Source: a virus | Length of the DNA: 49,638 bases | Direction: 5' to 3' (one strand) | IMG/VR virus record: IMGVR_UViG_3300037560_000121 | Location: 1-49,638 of that record | Part shown: in pieces, positions 1-6,035 of the stretch | How the letters are laid out: the number at the start of each line of letters is the position of its first letter | Numbering within the stretch: the first letter of the stretch is position 1 | Made by a program: the position numbers and the translations under genes | Notes under the pieces: generated by a model | What the model was told of the DNA's origin: nothing | Database searches by the model: none | Seen by the model: only the letters and a program-made list of their open reading frames with translations

Positions 1-5
1 GGGTA

Positions 6-38
6 GCACAAGGTTGTGCCGGTTTGCGCACGTGCCTT
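6..38. repeat. Inverted repeat, left copy
   Basis: The 33 bases match the reverse complement of 49446-49478 at 28 positions. Each copy begins with its own small palindrome GCACAAGGTTGTGC and contains TGCGCACGTGC in the left orientation. Weaker similarity (TTGTGGCG) continues further in. If the genome is circular or terminally permuted, the two copies face each other across about 165 bp. Function is unknown; a packaging, origin or end-recognition role is inference. Confidence 0.7.
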
Positions 39-93
39 GTGGCGCCGTGCCGGGTTTTGGGCTATGCTGAGGAGGATGAGAGTCCTAAGCTCC

Positions 94-110
94 TGTTCAC
101 TGAGTGAAAA
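94..110. repeat. 17-bp palindromic boundary element, copy 1
   Basis: A member of the TTTTCACYSRGTGAAAA family. The left arm here is imperfect (CTGTTCACT) but the right arm AGTGAAAA is intact, and the flanks CCTG/CAGG extend the dyad. It lies 55 nt upstream of the -35 box of the first early promoter, the same distance as copy 2 from its promoter. Confidence 0.75.
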
Positions 111-165
111 GCAGGGTGGGGTAGTGGAGCTGTTCTCTGGACACCCGAAAGTCGCCCGAAGGGGG

Positions 166-194
166 TTGCGCAGGTTGGGTTCTGGTGTTATATT
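166..194 (+). promoter_or_regulatory. Early promoter P1 (sigma70-like)
   Basis: TTGCGC, 17-bp spacer, TATATT, followed by AGGGG. The -10 context GTGTTATATT is shared with the promoter at 3173-3201, and TATATTAGGG with the one at 4549-4577. CTGGACAC (137-144) and CGCCCGAAGG upstream also recur in or near the third promoter. It would drive the first early gene block starting at 266. Confidence 0.6.
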
Positions 195-265
195 AGGGGT
201 GGGAAGGAATGCGTCTTAGGGAGCGGTGTTAGGGTTCTGAGTTAGGTTTCTTAAAGGCGGCTAGG

Positions 266-460
266 ATGACTCGACACACCTGTATTGTTACATCGACACG
301 ATTTGAAGCAGCAAAGAGGCTGGCGTGCATTTGGATTAAGCTAGGGTATGAGTTCAAGATTATCCCTCCTATAAATGCAGAGTGCCTTGGCACGGTGTTC
401 TATATGGAGCGGGAGCGGGAGACCATGAGAGAGATGTATAGCCTTGGTTTACACTTTTGA
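266..460 (+). CDS. Small early protein, unknown
   Basis: A 64-residue protein starting at an ATG preceded by AGGCGGCTAGG, a variant of the GGAGGCT ribosome site used throughout this early region. It is mixed alpha/beta in appearance, with no recognisable motif or membrane segment. It is the first gene downstream of promoter P1, so it is probably expressed immediately after entry. Not recognised. Confidence 0.6.
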   Translation: MTRHTCIVTSTRFEAAKRLACIWIKLGYEFKIIPPINAECLGTVFYMERERETMREMYSLGLHF

Positions 461-472
461 AGGAGGCTTAGG

Positions 473-655
473 ATGAAGTTCATCTACAAGACAGCAGAGC
501 AGAAGTACAGAGCAGTGTGGATTCTAACAATGCTATCAGATGGTAAAGCTTTCACGGTGTCATCTGGACCAGAGACCTACAGTCTTGCACATAGGCTGCT
601 GACGGCTGCATCAGCAAGAGGCAGGACTGGTTGGGTTGAGGAGGTGGTGAGATGA
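473..655 (+). CDS. Small early protein, unknown
   Basis: A 60-residue basic protein with a strong ribosome site (AAGGAGGCTTAGG) directly before the ATG. Its TGA overlaps the ATG of the next gene (ATGA), so the two are translationally coupled. The middle (residues about 22-50) looks like a compact strand-helix unit ending in RTGWVEEVVR. No family recognised. Confidence 0.65.
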   Translation: MKFIYKTAEQKYRAVWILTMLSDGKAFTVSSGPETYSLAHRLLTAASARGRTGWVEEVVR

Positions 656-816
656 ATGCCAAGAAGCTCAAAGAGCTGGACCGAGACTTCTGTCCATACT
701 GCGACGAACGAGTCAAACGCTGTCCAACAGGCGTAGATGTTTGTCCTGATCACGGTGTACTGGATGGTATCAGCGATCAAGAGTGGCGAGAGTTGGAGGA
801 AGAAAGAGGAGTGTGA
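652..816 (+). CDS. Zinc-ribbon miniprotein
   Basis: A 54-residue protein starting within the stop codon of the preceding gene. Residues 14-34 carry CPYC, then a second group with two cysteines and a histidine (CPTG, VCPDHG), a plausible zinc site. The C-terminus is acidic and helical (EWRELEEERG). One of roughly ten cysteine-pair miniproteins of the early region. Specific function unknown; a nucleic-acid or host-protein-binding role is inference. Confidence 0.65.
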   Translation: MNAKKLKELDRDFCPYCDERVKRCPTGVDVCPDHGVLDGISDQEWRELEEERGV

Positions 817-822
817 TCCACT

Positions 823-1083
823 GTGCATGACAACCCAGAGGAGATCTTCGACCGTCTAGGTGAGATGGTGGACGGGATTAACTCAGCTTTGAGGGTGTTA
901 CAACCACTGCAGTCAGAGATACAAGTCACCTCAAGATTCGACGTCTTTGGGAGGTGTCTGGTTGTGTTGTATGCTGATGAGAGACAGCTCTCCAAAGAGA
1001 TGACACTAGGGGAGTTGATGGAGTGGATTGAAGGAGCCTTTTGGGCTGTGGGGGTTATAACAGGTAGCTATAAGGGAGGCTAA
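823..1083 (+). CDS. Small early protein, unknown
   Basis: An 86-residue protein. The start is taken as the GTG at 823, preceded by GGAGTG and placed six bases after the previous stop. The N-terminal third is helical (EEIFDRLGEMVDGINSALRVL) and is followed by strands and another helix (LGELMEWIEGAFWAVG). No catalytic signature. Belongs to the same co-oriented early operon. Confidence 0.6.
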   Translation: MHDNPEEIFDRLGEMVDGINSALRVLQPLQSEIQVTSRFDVFGRCLVVLYADERQLSKEMTLGELMEWIEGAFWAVGVITGSYKGG

Positions 1084-1088
1084 GGATT

Positions 1089-1256
1089 ATGATTGAGTTC
1101 CAGATTGAGAAGGTGAAGGCTGCTCGTGAGGATGCGAGTGTAGCTCAGGAACGGTCAACAGATGCAGTTCAAATGCTGGTGACGAAGGTTTTGCTTGTAC
1201 TGTGTGACGTGGTTTTGGAGCTGCTTGTGAATTGGAAGGAATCAAGTGAGAGGTGA
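1089..1256 (+). CDS. Small helical early protein
   Basis: A 55-residue protein with ribosome site GGGAGGCTAAGG before the ATG. It reads as two long helices: a charged one (IEFQIEKVKAAREDAS) and a hydrophobic one (VTKVLLVLCDVVLELLV) that could pack as a coiled coil or associate with membrane. Not recognised. Confidence 0.5.
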   Translation: MIEFQIEKVKAAREDASVAQERSTDAVQMLVTKVLLVLCDVVLELLVNWKESSER

Positions 1257-1265
1257 GATTAAGAT

Positions 1266-1466
1266 ATGAAGAACTATGGTGACTTCTGTCCTAAGTGTCC
1301 AAAGGGCAGACAGATGACGTGGATGTTGAGGGTGTTTGTGGATCTGGGTGGGGTGTCTACAGCCAGACAGGAGAGAATCTCAGCATGTACCAGCTGTAGG
1401 TGGATGGTGAGGATGAGACAGGTCTATAGAGGAATCTATAGGATTGTCGAGGCGAGGTATATATGA
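1266..1466 (+). CDS. Zinc-ribbon miniprotein
   Basis: A 66-residue basic protein. CPKC near residue 8 and CTSC near residue 42 form a two-knuckle zinc ribbon separated by about 30 residues. The tail is arginine- and tyrosine-rich. Its TGA overlaps the next ATG. A small nucleic-acid-binding or adaptor protein is the likeliest role (inference). Confidence 0.65.
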   Translation: MKNYGDFCPKCPKGRQMTWMLRVFVDLGGVSTARQERISACTSCRWMVRMRQVYRGIYRIVEARYI

Positions 1467-1633
1467 TCACCAGACATACAGAGGAGGACAAGGCATATAA
1501 GGATCGTGAGTACTGGTTCAAGCAGGGGTTTAGTGTGGGTATGCTGCTACCAGGGGATGGGGATGAGTTCTGGACGGTATATGTTAACTTGTTGGAGAAG
1601 GAGGCTCAGAATGTGGGAAGAACTAGAGGCTGA
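1463..1633 (+). CDS. Small early protein, unknown
   Basis: A 56-residue protein beginning in the stop codon of the upstream zinc-ribbon gene (ATGA). The sequence is acidic and aromatic (DREYWFKQGFSVGMLL, DEFWTVYVNLLEKEA). It overlaps the start of the following gene by 23 bases, with the next gene's GGAGGCT ribosome site inside its coding region. No family recognised. Confidence 0.55.
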   Translation: MITRHTEEDKAYKDREYWFKQGFSVGMLLPGDGDEFWTVYVNLLEKEAQNVGRTRG

Positions 1634-1871
1634 TGCTAAGAACTTGAGAGAAGAGCTTGGTATTGGTGGACGAGCAGCCAATGCACTGGCGTCCGCGAGC
1701 TTCAAGACAGCACAAGGCGTTGCTATTATCTTGGGGCCATCAGGTCACAAGCTGGCACTGATAAGGAACATTGGAGAGAAGTCATGCCAGGAGATTGCAT
1801 GGGCGTTGTGGAAGCATGGGTATCTGACCTATAAGCTTCAAACACCAGTACATGGGAGGCTGAAATTATGA
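1611..1871 (+). CDS. Small early protein, unknown
   Basis: An 86-residue protein. The ATG at 1611 is chosen over an upstream in-frame start at 1506 because AAGGAGGCTCAG lies immediately before it and the upstream extension is occupied by the preceding gene in another frame. It has a helical N-terminus (WEELEADAKNLREELGI) and an alpha/beta remainder. ATGA overlap with the next gene. Unknown. Confidence 0.6.
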   Translation: MWEELEADAKNLREELGIGGRAANALASASFKTAQGVAIILGPSGHKLALIRNIGEKSCQEIAWALWKHGYLTYKLQTPVHGRLKL

Positions 1872-2137
1872 AGAACCCACGATGCTGTGAACACACACCA
1901 GAAGGAGCTGGTCCTTGTCACAAGTGTAGGTTCCTAATGGAGCCACGGGGGGTGAAGTTTGTGGGGAGTAAGAGGGAGTGGTTGTTGTTGTATAGTGGGA
2001 GGATTCTGCAACGAGCTAAGACACTCTCGGACATCCTCGAAGTCATGAAGCATGTTGAGGAGAAAGAAGAACGCAGCTTCAGGATCGGCTGTCCTAATGG
2101 TATAAGGCTCTCAATCGAGATGGCGAGGACGGTATGA
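1868..2137 (+). CDS. Cysteine-rich early protein
   Basis: An 89-residue protein with CCEHTPEG and CHKC in the first 20 residues, a probable zinc-binding head, followed by a strand-helix region rich in basic residues. It starts in the stop of the previous gene and ends overlapping the next ATG, so it sits in a chain of translationally coupled genes. No further assignment is possible. Confidence 0.6.
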   Translation: MKNPRCCEHTPEGAGPCHKCRFLMEPRGVKFVGSKREWLLLYSGRILQRAKTLSDILEVMKHVEEKEERSFRIGCPNGIRLSIEMARTV

Positions 2138-2343
2138 TCTGTGCAATAACCACACCTGTTGGTACATTTCACACGGAAGGCACACCACTTGAGGTTAAAG
2201 GCGCAATTGACACTGGTGCAGCAATCAGGTGTTGGTACTACATGGTGTACGGAAAGAAAGTCATTGAGCTGATGTGGTTTGATCCTGATGAAGTCAAGAT
2301 GATTCGTGAGGAATCAGAGGCTCATCCATCAGAGGAGTTGTAA
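2134..2343 (+). CDS. Small early protein, unknown
   Basis: A 69-residue protein, mostly beta strands at the N-terminus (ICAITTPVGTFHTEGTPLEV) with an acidic helix at the end (PDEVKMIREESEA). Coupled to the preceding gene by an ATGA overlap. Not recognised. Confidence 0.55.
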   Translation: MICAITTPVGTFHTEGTPLEVKGAIDTGAAIRCWYYMVYGKKVIELMWFDPDEVKMIREESEAHPSEEL

Positions 2344-2344
2344 C

Positions 2345-2560
2345 ATGACCAAGACAGCCACAGTACACATGGAGGTCAGTAAGCTGGCCAAGGGAGCAGT
2401 GCAGTATAAGGAGAACACTGATGATCCTCGTTTTCTCATTGGTACCCTGTATCTACGAAAGGTAGGTATGGGACACCTCCTTTTAGAGGGAGAGAGATCA
2501 CGTGAGTTTCCAACTCACATCAAGGTCACCATCGAGGTAGAGGAAAGGCATACGGTGTAG
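2345..2560 (+). CDS. Small early protein, unknown
   Basis: A 71-residue beta-rich protein. The ATG at 2345, just after the previous stop and preceded by GAGGAG, is preferred to an in-frame upstream start at 2306 that lies inside the preceding gene. The pattern of alternating hydrophobics (ATVHMEVSKL, HIKVTIEVEE) resembles a small beta barrel. Function unknown. Confidence 0.55.
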   Translation: MTKTATVHMEVSKLAKGAVQYKENTDDPRFLIGTLYLRKVGMGHLLLEGERSREFPTHIKVTIEVEERHTV

Positions 2561-2561
2561 C

Positions 2562-2942
2562 ATGAGCTTCATCCCGACCTACGTCCAGAGTCAGGAAGGA
2601 GACTGGTATGAGTCTCCCCTGATTCTGGGTGCAGGGGGTGGCAGATATTGGTGGATGGGATGGGATGCTGACGAGGGGGTTATCCTAGCAGTGGCACGTA
2701 ACTCACCTGACGACATCTATGGCATCCTAAGGGCGCTCCGGTCTATGGGGTGGGTGTTGAAGAAGAGAGACAGGAAGTCCAGAAGGATACTCTTCCCACC
2801 ACAGAAGGGTGTAGGGGTGATGAAGAGGGGACAGTACTTTATACTCAGACAAGAGTCTGGAGCACCGCCTGGGGTTCTGATAACAGGTAAGAATCTAGGC
2901 AAGGAGAAGCCGGAGGGAGAAGGTGTCGCTTACGGGAGGTGA
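2562..2942 (+). CDS. Early protein, unknown
   Basis: A 126-residue protein with a tryptophan- and glycine-rich first half (GGGRYWWMGWDADEG), a helix around 50-65 and a basic central segment (KKRDRKSRR). It starts one base after the previous stop and ends one base before the next ATG. No similarity that I can name. Confidence 0.55.
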   Translation: MSFIPTYVQSQEGDWYESPLILGAGGGRYWWMGWDADEGVILAVARNSPDDIYGILRALRSMGWVLKKRDRKSRRILFPPQKGVGVMKRGQYFILRQESGAPPGVLITGKNLGKEKPEGEGVAYGR

Positions 2943-2943
2943 T

Positions 2944-3087
2944 ATGAAAGCTATACACAAGACTCAAACAATTCGCGTAGATAAAGACGTGATGATTGCA
3001 CTAGTCAACGCCGCCAAGAAATATGGTCTGGTGTTTACTACACCTAATCGCGTTCTACGTAGGGTACTCGGGATCGATCGAAAATGA
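2944..3087 (+). CDS. Ribbon-helix-helix-like DNA-binding miniprotein
   Basis: A 47-residue protein. An N-terminal strand (TIRVDKDVM), a helix (ALVNAAKKYG) and the segment TTPNRVLRRVLGID match the general pattern of the short RHH-type fold seen in SeqA-like and many phage or plasmid proteins. It is preceded by GGGAGGTGAT. It is the last gene of the first early block, directly before palindrome copy 2, and could be a regulator; whether it binds that palindrome is conjecture. Confidence 0.6.
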   Translation: MKAIHKTQTIRVDKDVMIALVNAAKKYGLVFTTPNRVLRRVLGIDRK

Positions 3088-3100
3088 CTCCCCTCCCTGC

Positions 3101-3117
3101 TTTTCACCCGGTGAAAA
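3101..3117. repeat. 17-bp palindromic boundary element, copy 2
   Basis: TTTTCACCCGGTGAAAA, perfect 8-bp arms around one base. It lies between the end of the first early block (3087) and promoter P2, 55 nt upstream of the P2 -35 box. A second small dyad, AGTGGTATCCACT (3129-3141), lies between the two. Confidence 0.85.
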
Positions 3118-3172
3118 GGAGAGCTTAGAGTGGTATCCACTTTCCCATAGACTACCCGCCTCGGCCTCGTCC

Positions 3173-3201
3173 TTGACTTAGACGGTCGGGGGTGTTATAT
3201 T
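3173..3201 (+). promoter_or_regulatory. Early promoter P2 (sigma70-like)
   Basis: TTGACT, 17-bp spacer, TATATT: the best promoter in the window. GTGTTATATT is identical to the P1 -10 region. It would transcribe the second early block from 3233. No coding region is visible from 3088 to 3232, which fits a control region. Confidence 0.75.
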
Positions 3202-3232
3202 TCCAGGGTTAAAGAAACCTTTGGAGGAGATC

Positions 3233-3442
3233 ATGGAAGATCCAGCAGGTGGAAAAAAGTACAGAACGATCCGGCACGTAGCAGTGACAACTGACCCACG
3301 TAGTTCACTGGTGGTGATTGTTACAGTGTTGGATGACAACTCAGTCTGGTGTACACAAGGTGCAGAGGACTGGGTTGAGCTGCAGGGTGTACCTGGGACA
3401 GAGGTGAGAGAAGGACATGATGCAGGAGCAACACCATCATGA
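3233..3442 (+). CDS. Small early protein, unknown
   Basis: A 69-residue protein and first gene after promoter P2. The ATG at 3233 is chosen because TTGGAGGAG precedes it at good spacing; the slightly longer frame starts inside that ribosome site. Beta-rich (RTIRHVAVTTDP, SLVVIVTVLDD), resembling a small barrel. Overlaps the next gene by ATGA. Confidence 0.6.
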   Translation: MEDPAGGKKYRTIRHVAVTTDPRSSLVVIVTVLDDNSVWCTQGAEDWVELQGVPGTEVREGHDAGATPS

Positions 3443-3774
3443 GGTGCTCTACATTCAAGATGGATTTTGTCCCCTTCACCGACGAACGCTCTAGTTGTGT
3501 GAAGTGTGGTAGCACGTCTCCTCCTAACATGAAGCACTGTCCTATGGTGGAGACATCTGCAGGGAATATTCTTGAGCATTTAGAGCTCACTTGTTTCCTC
3601 TGTGGGTACAGGACACCCATGCTGTGTAAGGACCAGCAGGAGGTTTCAACAATCCATTCAAAGAGGGCTATGCCTCGTCCTGGTCCTTCAGGACTCAGCC
3701 AGCTTGCAAAGGGTGGTGGTAATCCTGAATCTCCACCCGACGACGTCTCCACAATTCACTCACAAAGGATGTAA
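3439..3774 (+). CDS. Zinc-ribbon protein with a C-terminal repeat
   Basis: A 111-residue protein. CVKCG (about residue 20) and CFLCG (about residue 52) form a zinc ribbon with the cysteine pairs 30 residues apart. The low-complexity C-terminal half, rich in proline and glycine, carries VSTIHS twice (VSTIHSKR and VSTIHSQR), suggesting a small internal duplication. Coupled to the preceding gene. Function unknown. Confidence 0.6.
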   Translation: MRCSTFKMDFVPFTDERSSCVKCGSTSPPNMKHCPMVETSAGNILEHLELTCFLCGYRTPMLCKDQQEVSTIHSKRAMPRPGPSGLSQLAKGGGNPESPPDDVSTIHSQRM

Positions 3775-3778
3775 CATA

Positions 3779-4261
3779 GTGGAGCTCACCACCCCTACAG
3801 CTGACGACTGGCTAAAACGTCTAGCAACCTGCTTCGATCTACGAGGTGATATACTCTGGAAAGAGACCGCAGCGGGGACGTCTAGTCAGCTTCAGTGCTT
3901 TGCTCTGCCTGATGACCTAGCCTTGTTTGCACGTAATAACTTCAACGGCAGACTCCGGCCCCGTCGGCGTAGTGGTGGGTATGATTGGTCTCTCAGTGGT
4001 CACAACGCTGACTCCCTGGCACAAGCTATCTTACCTTATCTACAGGAGCCTCAGACACGCGCTCTGTGTAAGGCGTTCATAGAACATCGTGAGGCTATCC
4101 AGGTATACCGTAACGCAGCGAGTACTAGGAAGATCAGTCCAGCGGAGAAGGCATGGCGGAGAGAGATTGAGATTGTGTTCAAGGAGCTGAGGCTTCAGCT
4201 AAGGACATCCAGGGGGTTGTCTCCACATCGGAGAAGGTCAGAGATGAGGCCAACGGAATGA
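3779..4261 (+). CDS. Degenerate LAGLIDADG-like protein
   Basis: A 160-residue protein. The start is taken as the GTG at 3779, after AAAGGATG and just past the previous stop. LATCFDLRGDI near residue 15 aligns with the LAGLIDADG helix of homing endonucleases, and YDWSLSGH...ILPYL near residues 68-86 resembles the later part of that fold. The acidic residue that normally binds metal is replaced (LRG instead of DADG), so nuclease activity is doubtful. It may be a DNA-binding relic or a recruited regulator. The family call is by eye. Confidence 0.5.
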   Translation: MELTTPTADDWLKRLATCFDLRGDILWKETAAGTSSQLQCFALPDDLALFARNNFNGRLRPRRRSGGYDWSLSGHNADSLAQAILPYLQEPQTRALCKAFIEHREAIQVYRNAASTRKISPAEKAWRREIEIVFKELRLQLRTSRGLSPHRRRSEMRPTE

Positions 4262-4524
4262 AACAGCTGCAGTGGATTACGATGAATCCAGACACAAAGG
4301 AGGGTGTTGTAATTGCTCCTTCTGTGCCACCTGCTGACGCTGGGTATTGGCAGACACTTGAATGGGCTGCATTGCGGCACCTGATGCTAGAGGTAAGGGA
4401 GTCTGGTGGAGGTGACATGAATCTCAACACAATCTACATCAAGGCCTGCGTAGAGTACTGCACCAAGTGGGTAGAGGGAACAGAAGCAGTAGAACTAGAA
4501 TCACCCCCAGACAGTCCTACCTAA
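4258..4524 (+). CDS. Small early protein, unknown
   Basis: An 88-residue protein starting in the stop codon of the LAGLIDADG-like gene. It has a strand-rich N-terminus, a central helix (YWQTLEWAALRHLMLEVRES) and an acidic, proline-rich C-terminus. It is the last gene before promoter P3. No family recognised. Confidence 0.6.
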   Translation: MKQLQWITMNPDTKEGVVIAPSVPPADAGYWQTLEWAALRHLMLEVRESGGGDMNLNTIYIKACVEYCTKWVEGTEAVELESPPDSPT

Positions 4525-4548
4525 ACAATGGAGTCGTTTTCTGGACAC

Positions 4549-4577
4549 TTGCTTTTTCCGACCCGAAGGTTTATATT
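4549..4577 (+). promoter_or_regulatory. Early promoter P3 (sigma70-like)
   Basis: TTGCTT, 17-bp spacer, TATATT followed by AGGGACG. TTTCTGGACAC abuts the -35 box, and the CCGACCCGAAGG block lies in the spacer; both recur near P1. A half copy of the palindrome, TTTTCACTCA (4596-4605), sits about 20 nt downstream of the -10 box, where a repressor or pausing signal would act. Confidence 0.65.
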
Positions 4578-4635
4578 AGGGACGTAGGAATAGGCTTTTC
4601 ACTCAACCACCAACACTCAAGGAGAGTTAGTAATC

Positions 4636-5082
4636 ATGTCTCACAGAATCGACAAGGTGTTGACCACCATGAACAAGAAGCTCGGCGATGAATTTGAGTT
4701 CATCGATCCGCGCCTCCCAGAGGACTTCGACATGCCAAAGGACGCGAACATCGCAGTTGCCATGACTGTCGAAGTTCCTGACAACACCGAAGAGGCAGCA
4801 GGTGAGCGCTTCTACGGCAGTCCTGACAAGGCAAACTCGGCACTCGAAGCAGACTGGGCGAGAGTCTGCCTGAATGCTGGACGGCCTCTGATCCGTGACA
4901 CGGAGTCAACAGAGTTCGACTTCGCCGGTCAGGCACAGCAGGCTGCGGACGAGTACCGACCTGGGCGACGGGGTGGATTCGCCTCCAGAGTCAGGGAAGA
5001 GGAGATTGAGGACATCAACGATATCGAAGAGCTCAAGGAGTTCCTTCGGAAGAGGGGAAGTCTGGTTGGAGTCAGCGCCTAA
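4636..5082 (+). CDS. Early protein with its own promoter, unknown
   Basis: A 148-residue acidic protein with ribosome site AAGGAGAG upstream of the ATG and a dedicated promoter (P3), so probably made in quantity. The N-terminal 60 residues are charged (KLGDEFEFIDPRLPEDFDMP), a glycine/arginine linker occurs around 115 (RPGRRGGFASR), and a helical tail ends in EIEDINDIEELKEFLRKRG. It is followed directly by a tRNA-like element. No family recognised. Confidence 0.65.
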   Translation: MSHRIDKVLTTMNKKLGDEFEFIDPRLPEDFDMPKDANIAVAMTVEVPDNTEEAAGERFYGSPDKANSALEADWARVCLNAGRPLIRDTESTEFDFAGQAQQAADEYRPGRRGGFASRVREEEIEDINDIEELKEFLRKRGSLVGVSA

Positions 5083-5111
5083 ACCAAACGAAGCTGTTGG
5101 AAGGACGCTGG

Positions 5112-5176
5112 GGGACTGCCGGAGTGGTTCCGGTCAGTGTTGCAACACTGGAGGAGTTCAATGCTCCTCGGTCTCT
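5112..5176 (+). tRNA. 65-nt tRNA-like element (Cys-like GCA loop)
   Basis: Four stems fold as a cloverleaf. The acceptor GGGACTG pairs with CGGTCTC (two G-U pairs) and is followed by a T discriminator. A D-like hairpin CCGGA/TCCGG (loop GTGGT), an anticodon-like hairpin TCAGTG/CACTGG (loop TTGCAA) and a T arm AGGAG/CTCCT (loop TTCAATG) complete it. It lacks a variable loop, has a short D arm and a 6-base anticodon loop, and encodes no CCA. It is a shortened or degenerate tRNA, or a tRNA mimic. Confidence 0.5.
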
Positions 5177-5198
5177 TGAGAGAAAAAGGAGGCAGACA

Positions 5199-5351
5199 AT
5201 GGTATACATTCTTCTCATCGCCGCAGGTGTGAGTCTAGTCGCTGGTATGTGGGCATTCTGGAAGGGCGTGAAGTTTATGCGTTGCGAAAGGGAGCACTTG
5301 TTAGAGGCAGAAGCTCTCTTGAGAAAAGCCCGTAGTCTACTTGGCTCATGA
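5199..5351 (+). CDS. Single-span membrane miniprotein
   Basis: A 50-residue protein. The ATG at 5199 follows AAAAAGGAGGCAGACA; the longer in-frame opening would run through the tRNA-like element. Residues 2-24 (VYILLIAAGVSLVAGMWAFWKG) form one transmembrane segment, followed by a charged cytoplasmic-type helix (EREHLLEAEALLRKARSLL). Early membrane peptide of unknown role. Confidence 0.65.
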   Translation: MVYILLIAAGVSLVAGMWAFWKGVKFMRCEREHLLEAEALLRKARSLLGS

Positions 5352-5674
5352 GTCCCTCACACGAATGCCCCAAGTGCGGCGCACTGCTTCACCTAAACGG
5401 CTGCGGCGTCTGTGGATTTGCACGGGGCGAGCCAAGGGACGTGTCAGCCAGGGATGTAGTACAGCCTGGTTCACAGGTATATGTAGACTTCCATGAGCTC
5501 AAGCATACACCAGCTGTAGTTCGCAGTATCCATGATCGAAGAGAAGGTATCATAAGCGTGCGGATTCTGCCTGAGAACATGCCACACGACCACGCTTATA
5601 TGATAGATCCAGCAGATGGGATGTATGCTCTGGTGGTTACGGGTGAGGAATGGGAACTTAAGAGGGGGAGCTGA
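5348..5674 (+). CDS. Zinc-ribbon protein
   Basis: A 108-residue protein. Residues 7-22 carry CPKCG and CGVCG with a 7-residue loop, a compact treble or ribbon zinc site. The remainder is beta-rich (VQPGSQVYVDFHE, GIISVRILPENMP), resembling a small barrel for RNA, DNA or protein binding. It starts in the stop codon of the membrane miniprotein and ends overlapping the next ATG. Confidence 0.6.
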   Translation: MSPSHECPKCGALLHLNGCGVCGFARGEPRDVSARDVVQPGSQVYVDFHELKHTPAVVRSIHDRREGIISVRILPENMPHDHAYMIDPADGMYALVVTGEEWELKRGS

Positions 5675-5913
5675 TGGACTACCTAATCTGGAGCTTCAGC
5701 CACAAGGCGTGGTGGGGCAAGGACTACCTTGGTTACGTCACAGACATAGACCTAGCAGGTAGGTATAACAGCCAACAGGCTGGTACTATAGCTGTAGAGA
5801 ACCAGGATAGAGTTGTGATACATGAACATCTTGCGGAGCTCTATGGTCCTCCCTTGGTTTCTAGCCTTTGGGGTGCTAGGGTTAGGCATGGAAGGACAGA
5901 TGACCACACGTAG
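5674..5913 (+). CDS. Small early protein, unknown
   Basis: A 79-residue protein with an aromatic N-terminus (DYLIWSFSHKAWWGKDYLGYV). It starts inside the stop of the upstream zinc-ribbon gene after GAGGGGGAGCTG. The C-terminal part runs into a GC-rich block (from about 5880) whose composition differs from its neighbours, so its end may have been reshaped by recombination. Not recognised. Confidence 0.55.
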   Translation: MDYLIWSFSHKAWWGKDYLGYVTDIDLAGRYNSQQAGTIAVENQDRVVIHEHLAELYGPPLVSSLWGARVRHGRTDDHT

Positions 5914-6035
5914 CCGCGCAGAAATGCCAGTGGCCAGCGGGGACGACCATCCTCGTCAAAGCCTCCTCTGCGGGAAAGGTGTTCCTGGTCCACCTCCCCG
6001 GCGGCTACCACCACACACGAAACAGGAGGGGTGAG

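Larger units (their letters stand above)
1..265. other. Left-end non-coding leader
   Basis: No convincing gene is seen before the ATG at 266. A small open frame (16-219) has no ribosome site and an arginine/cysteine-rich, unprotein-like translation. The stretch holds one half of the end-to-end inverted repeat (6-38), one copy of the 17-bp palindrome (94-110) and a sigma70-like promoter (166-194), so it is probably a control region for the first early operon. Confidence 0.6.

Noticed and set aside
16-219. 67-residue open frame at the left end
   Set aside because: No ribosome site, composition unlike neighbours, and it covers the palindrome and promoter P1.
3101-3117. Palindromes as rho-independent terminators
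   Set aside because: No U-rich run follows the stem on either strand; the arms themselves carry the A and T tracts.
5888-6034. 48-codon frame before the 239-residue protein
   Set aside because: Weak ribosome site and low-complexity proline/arginine translation; the competing frame is more protein-like.
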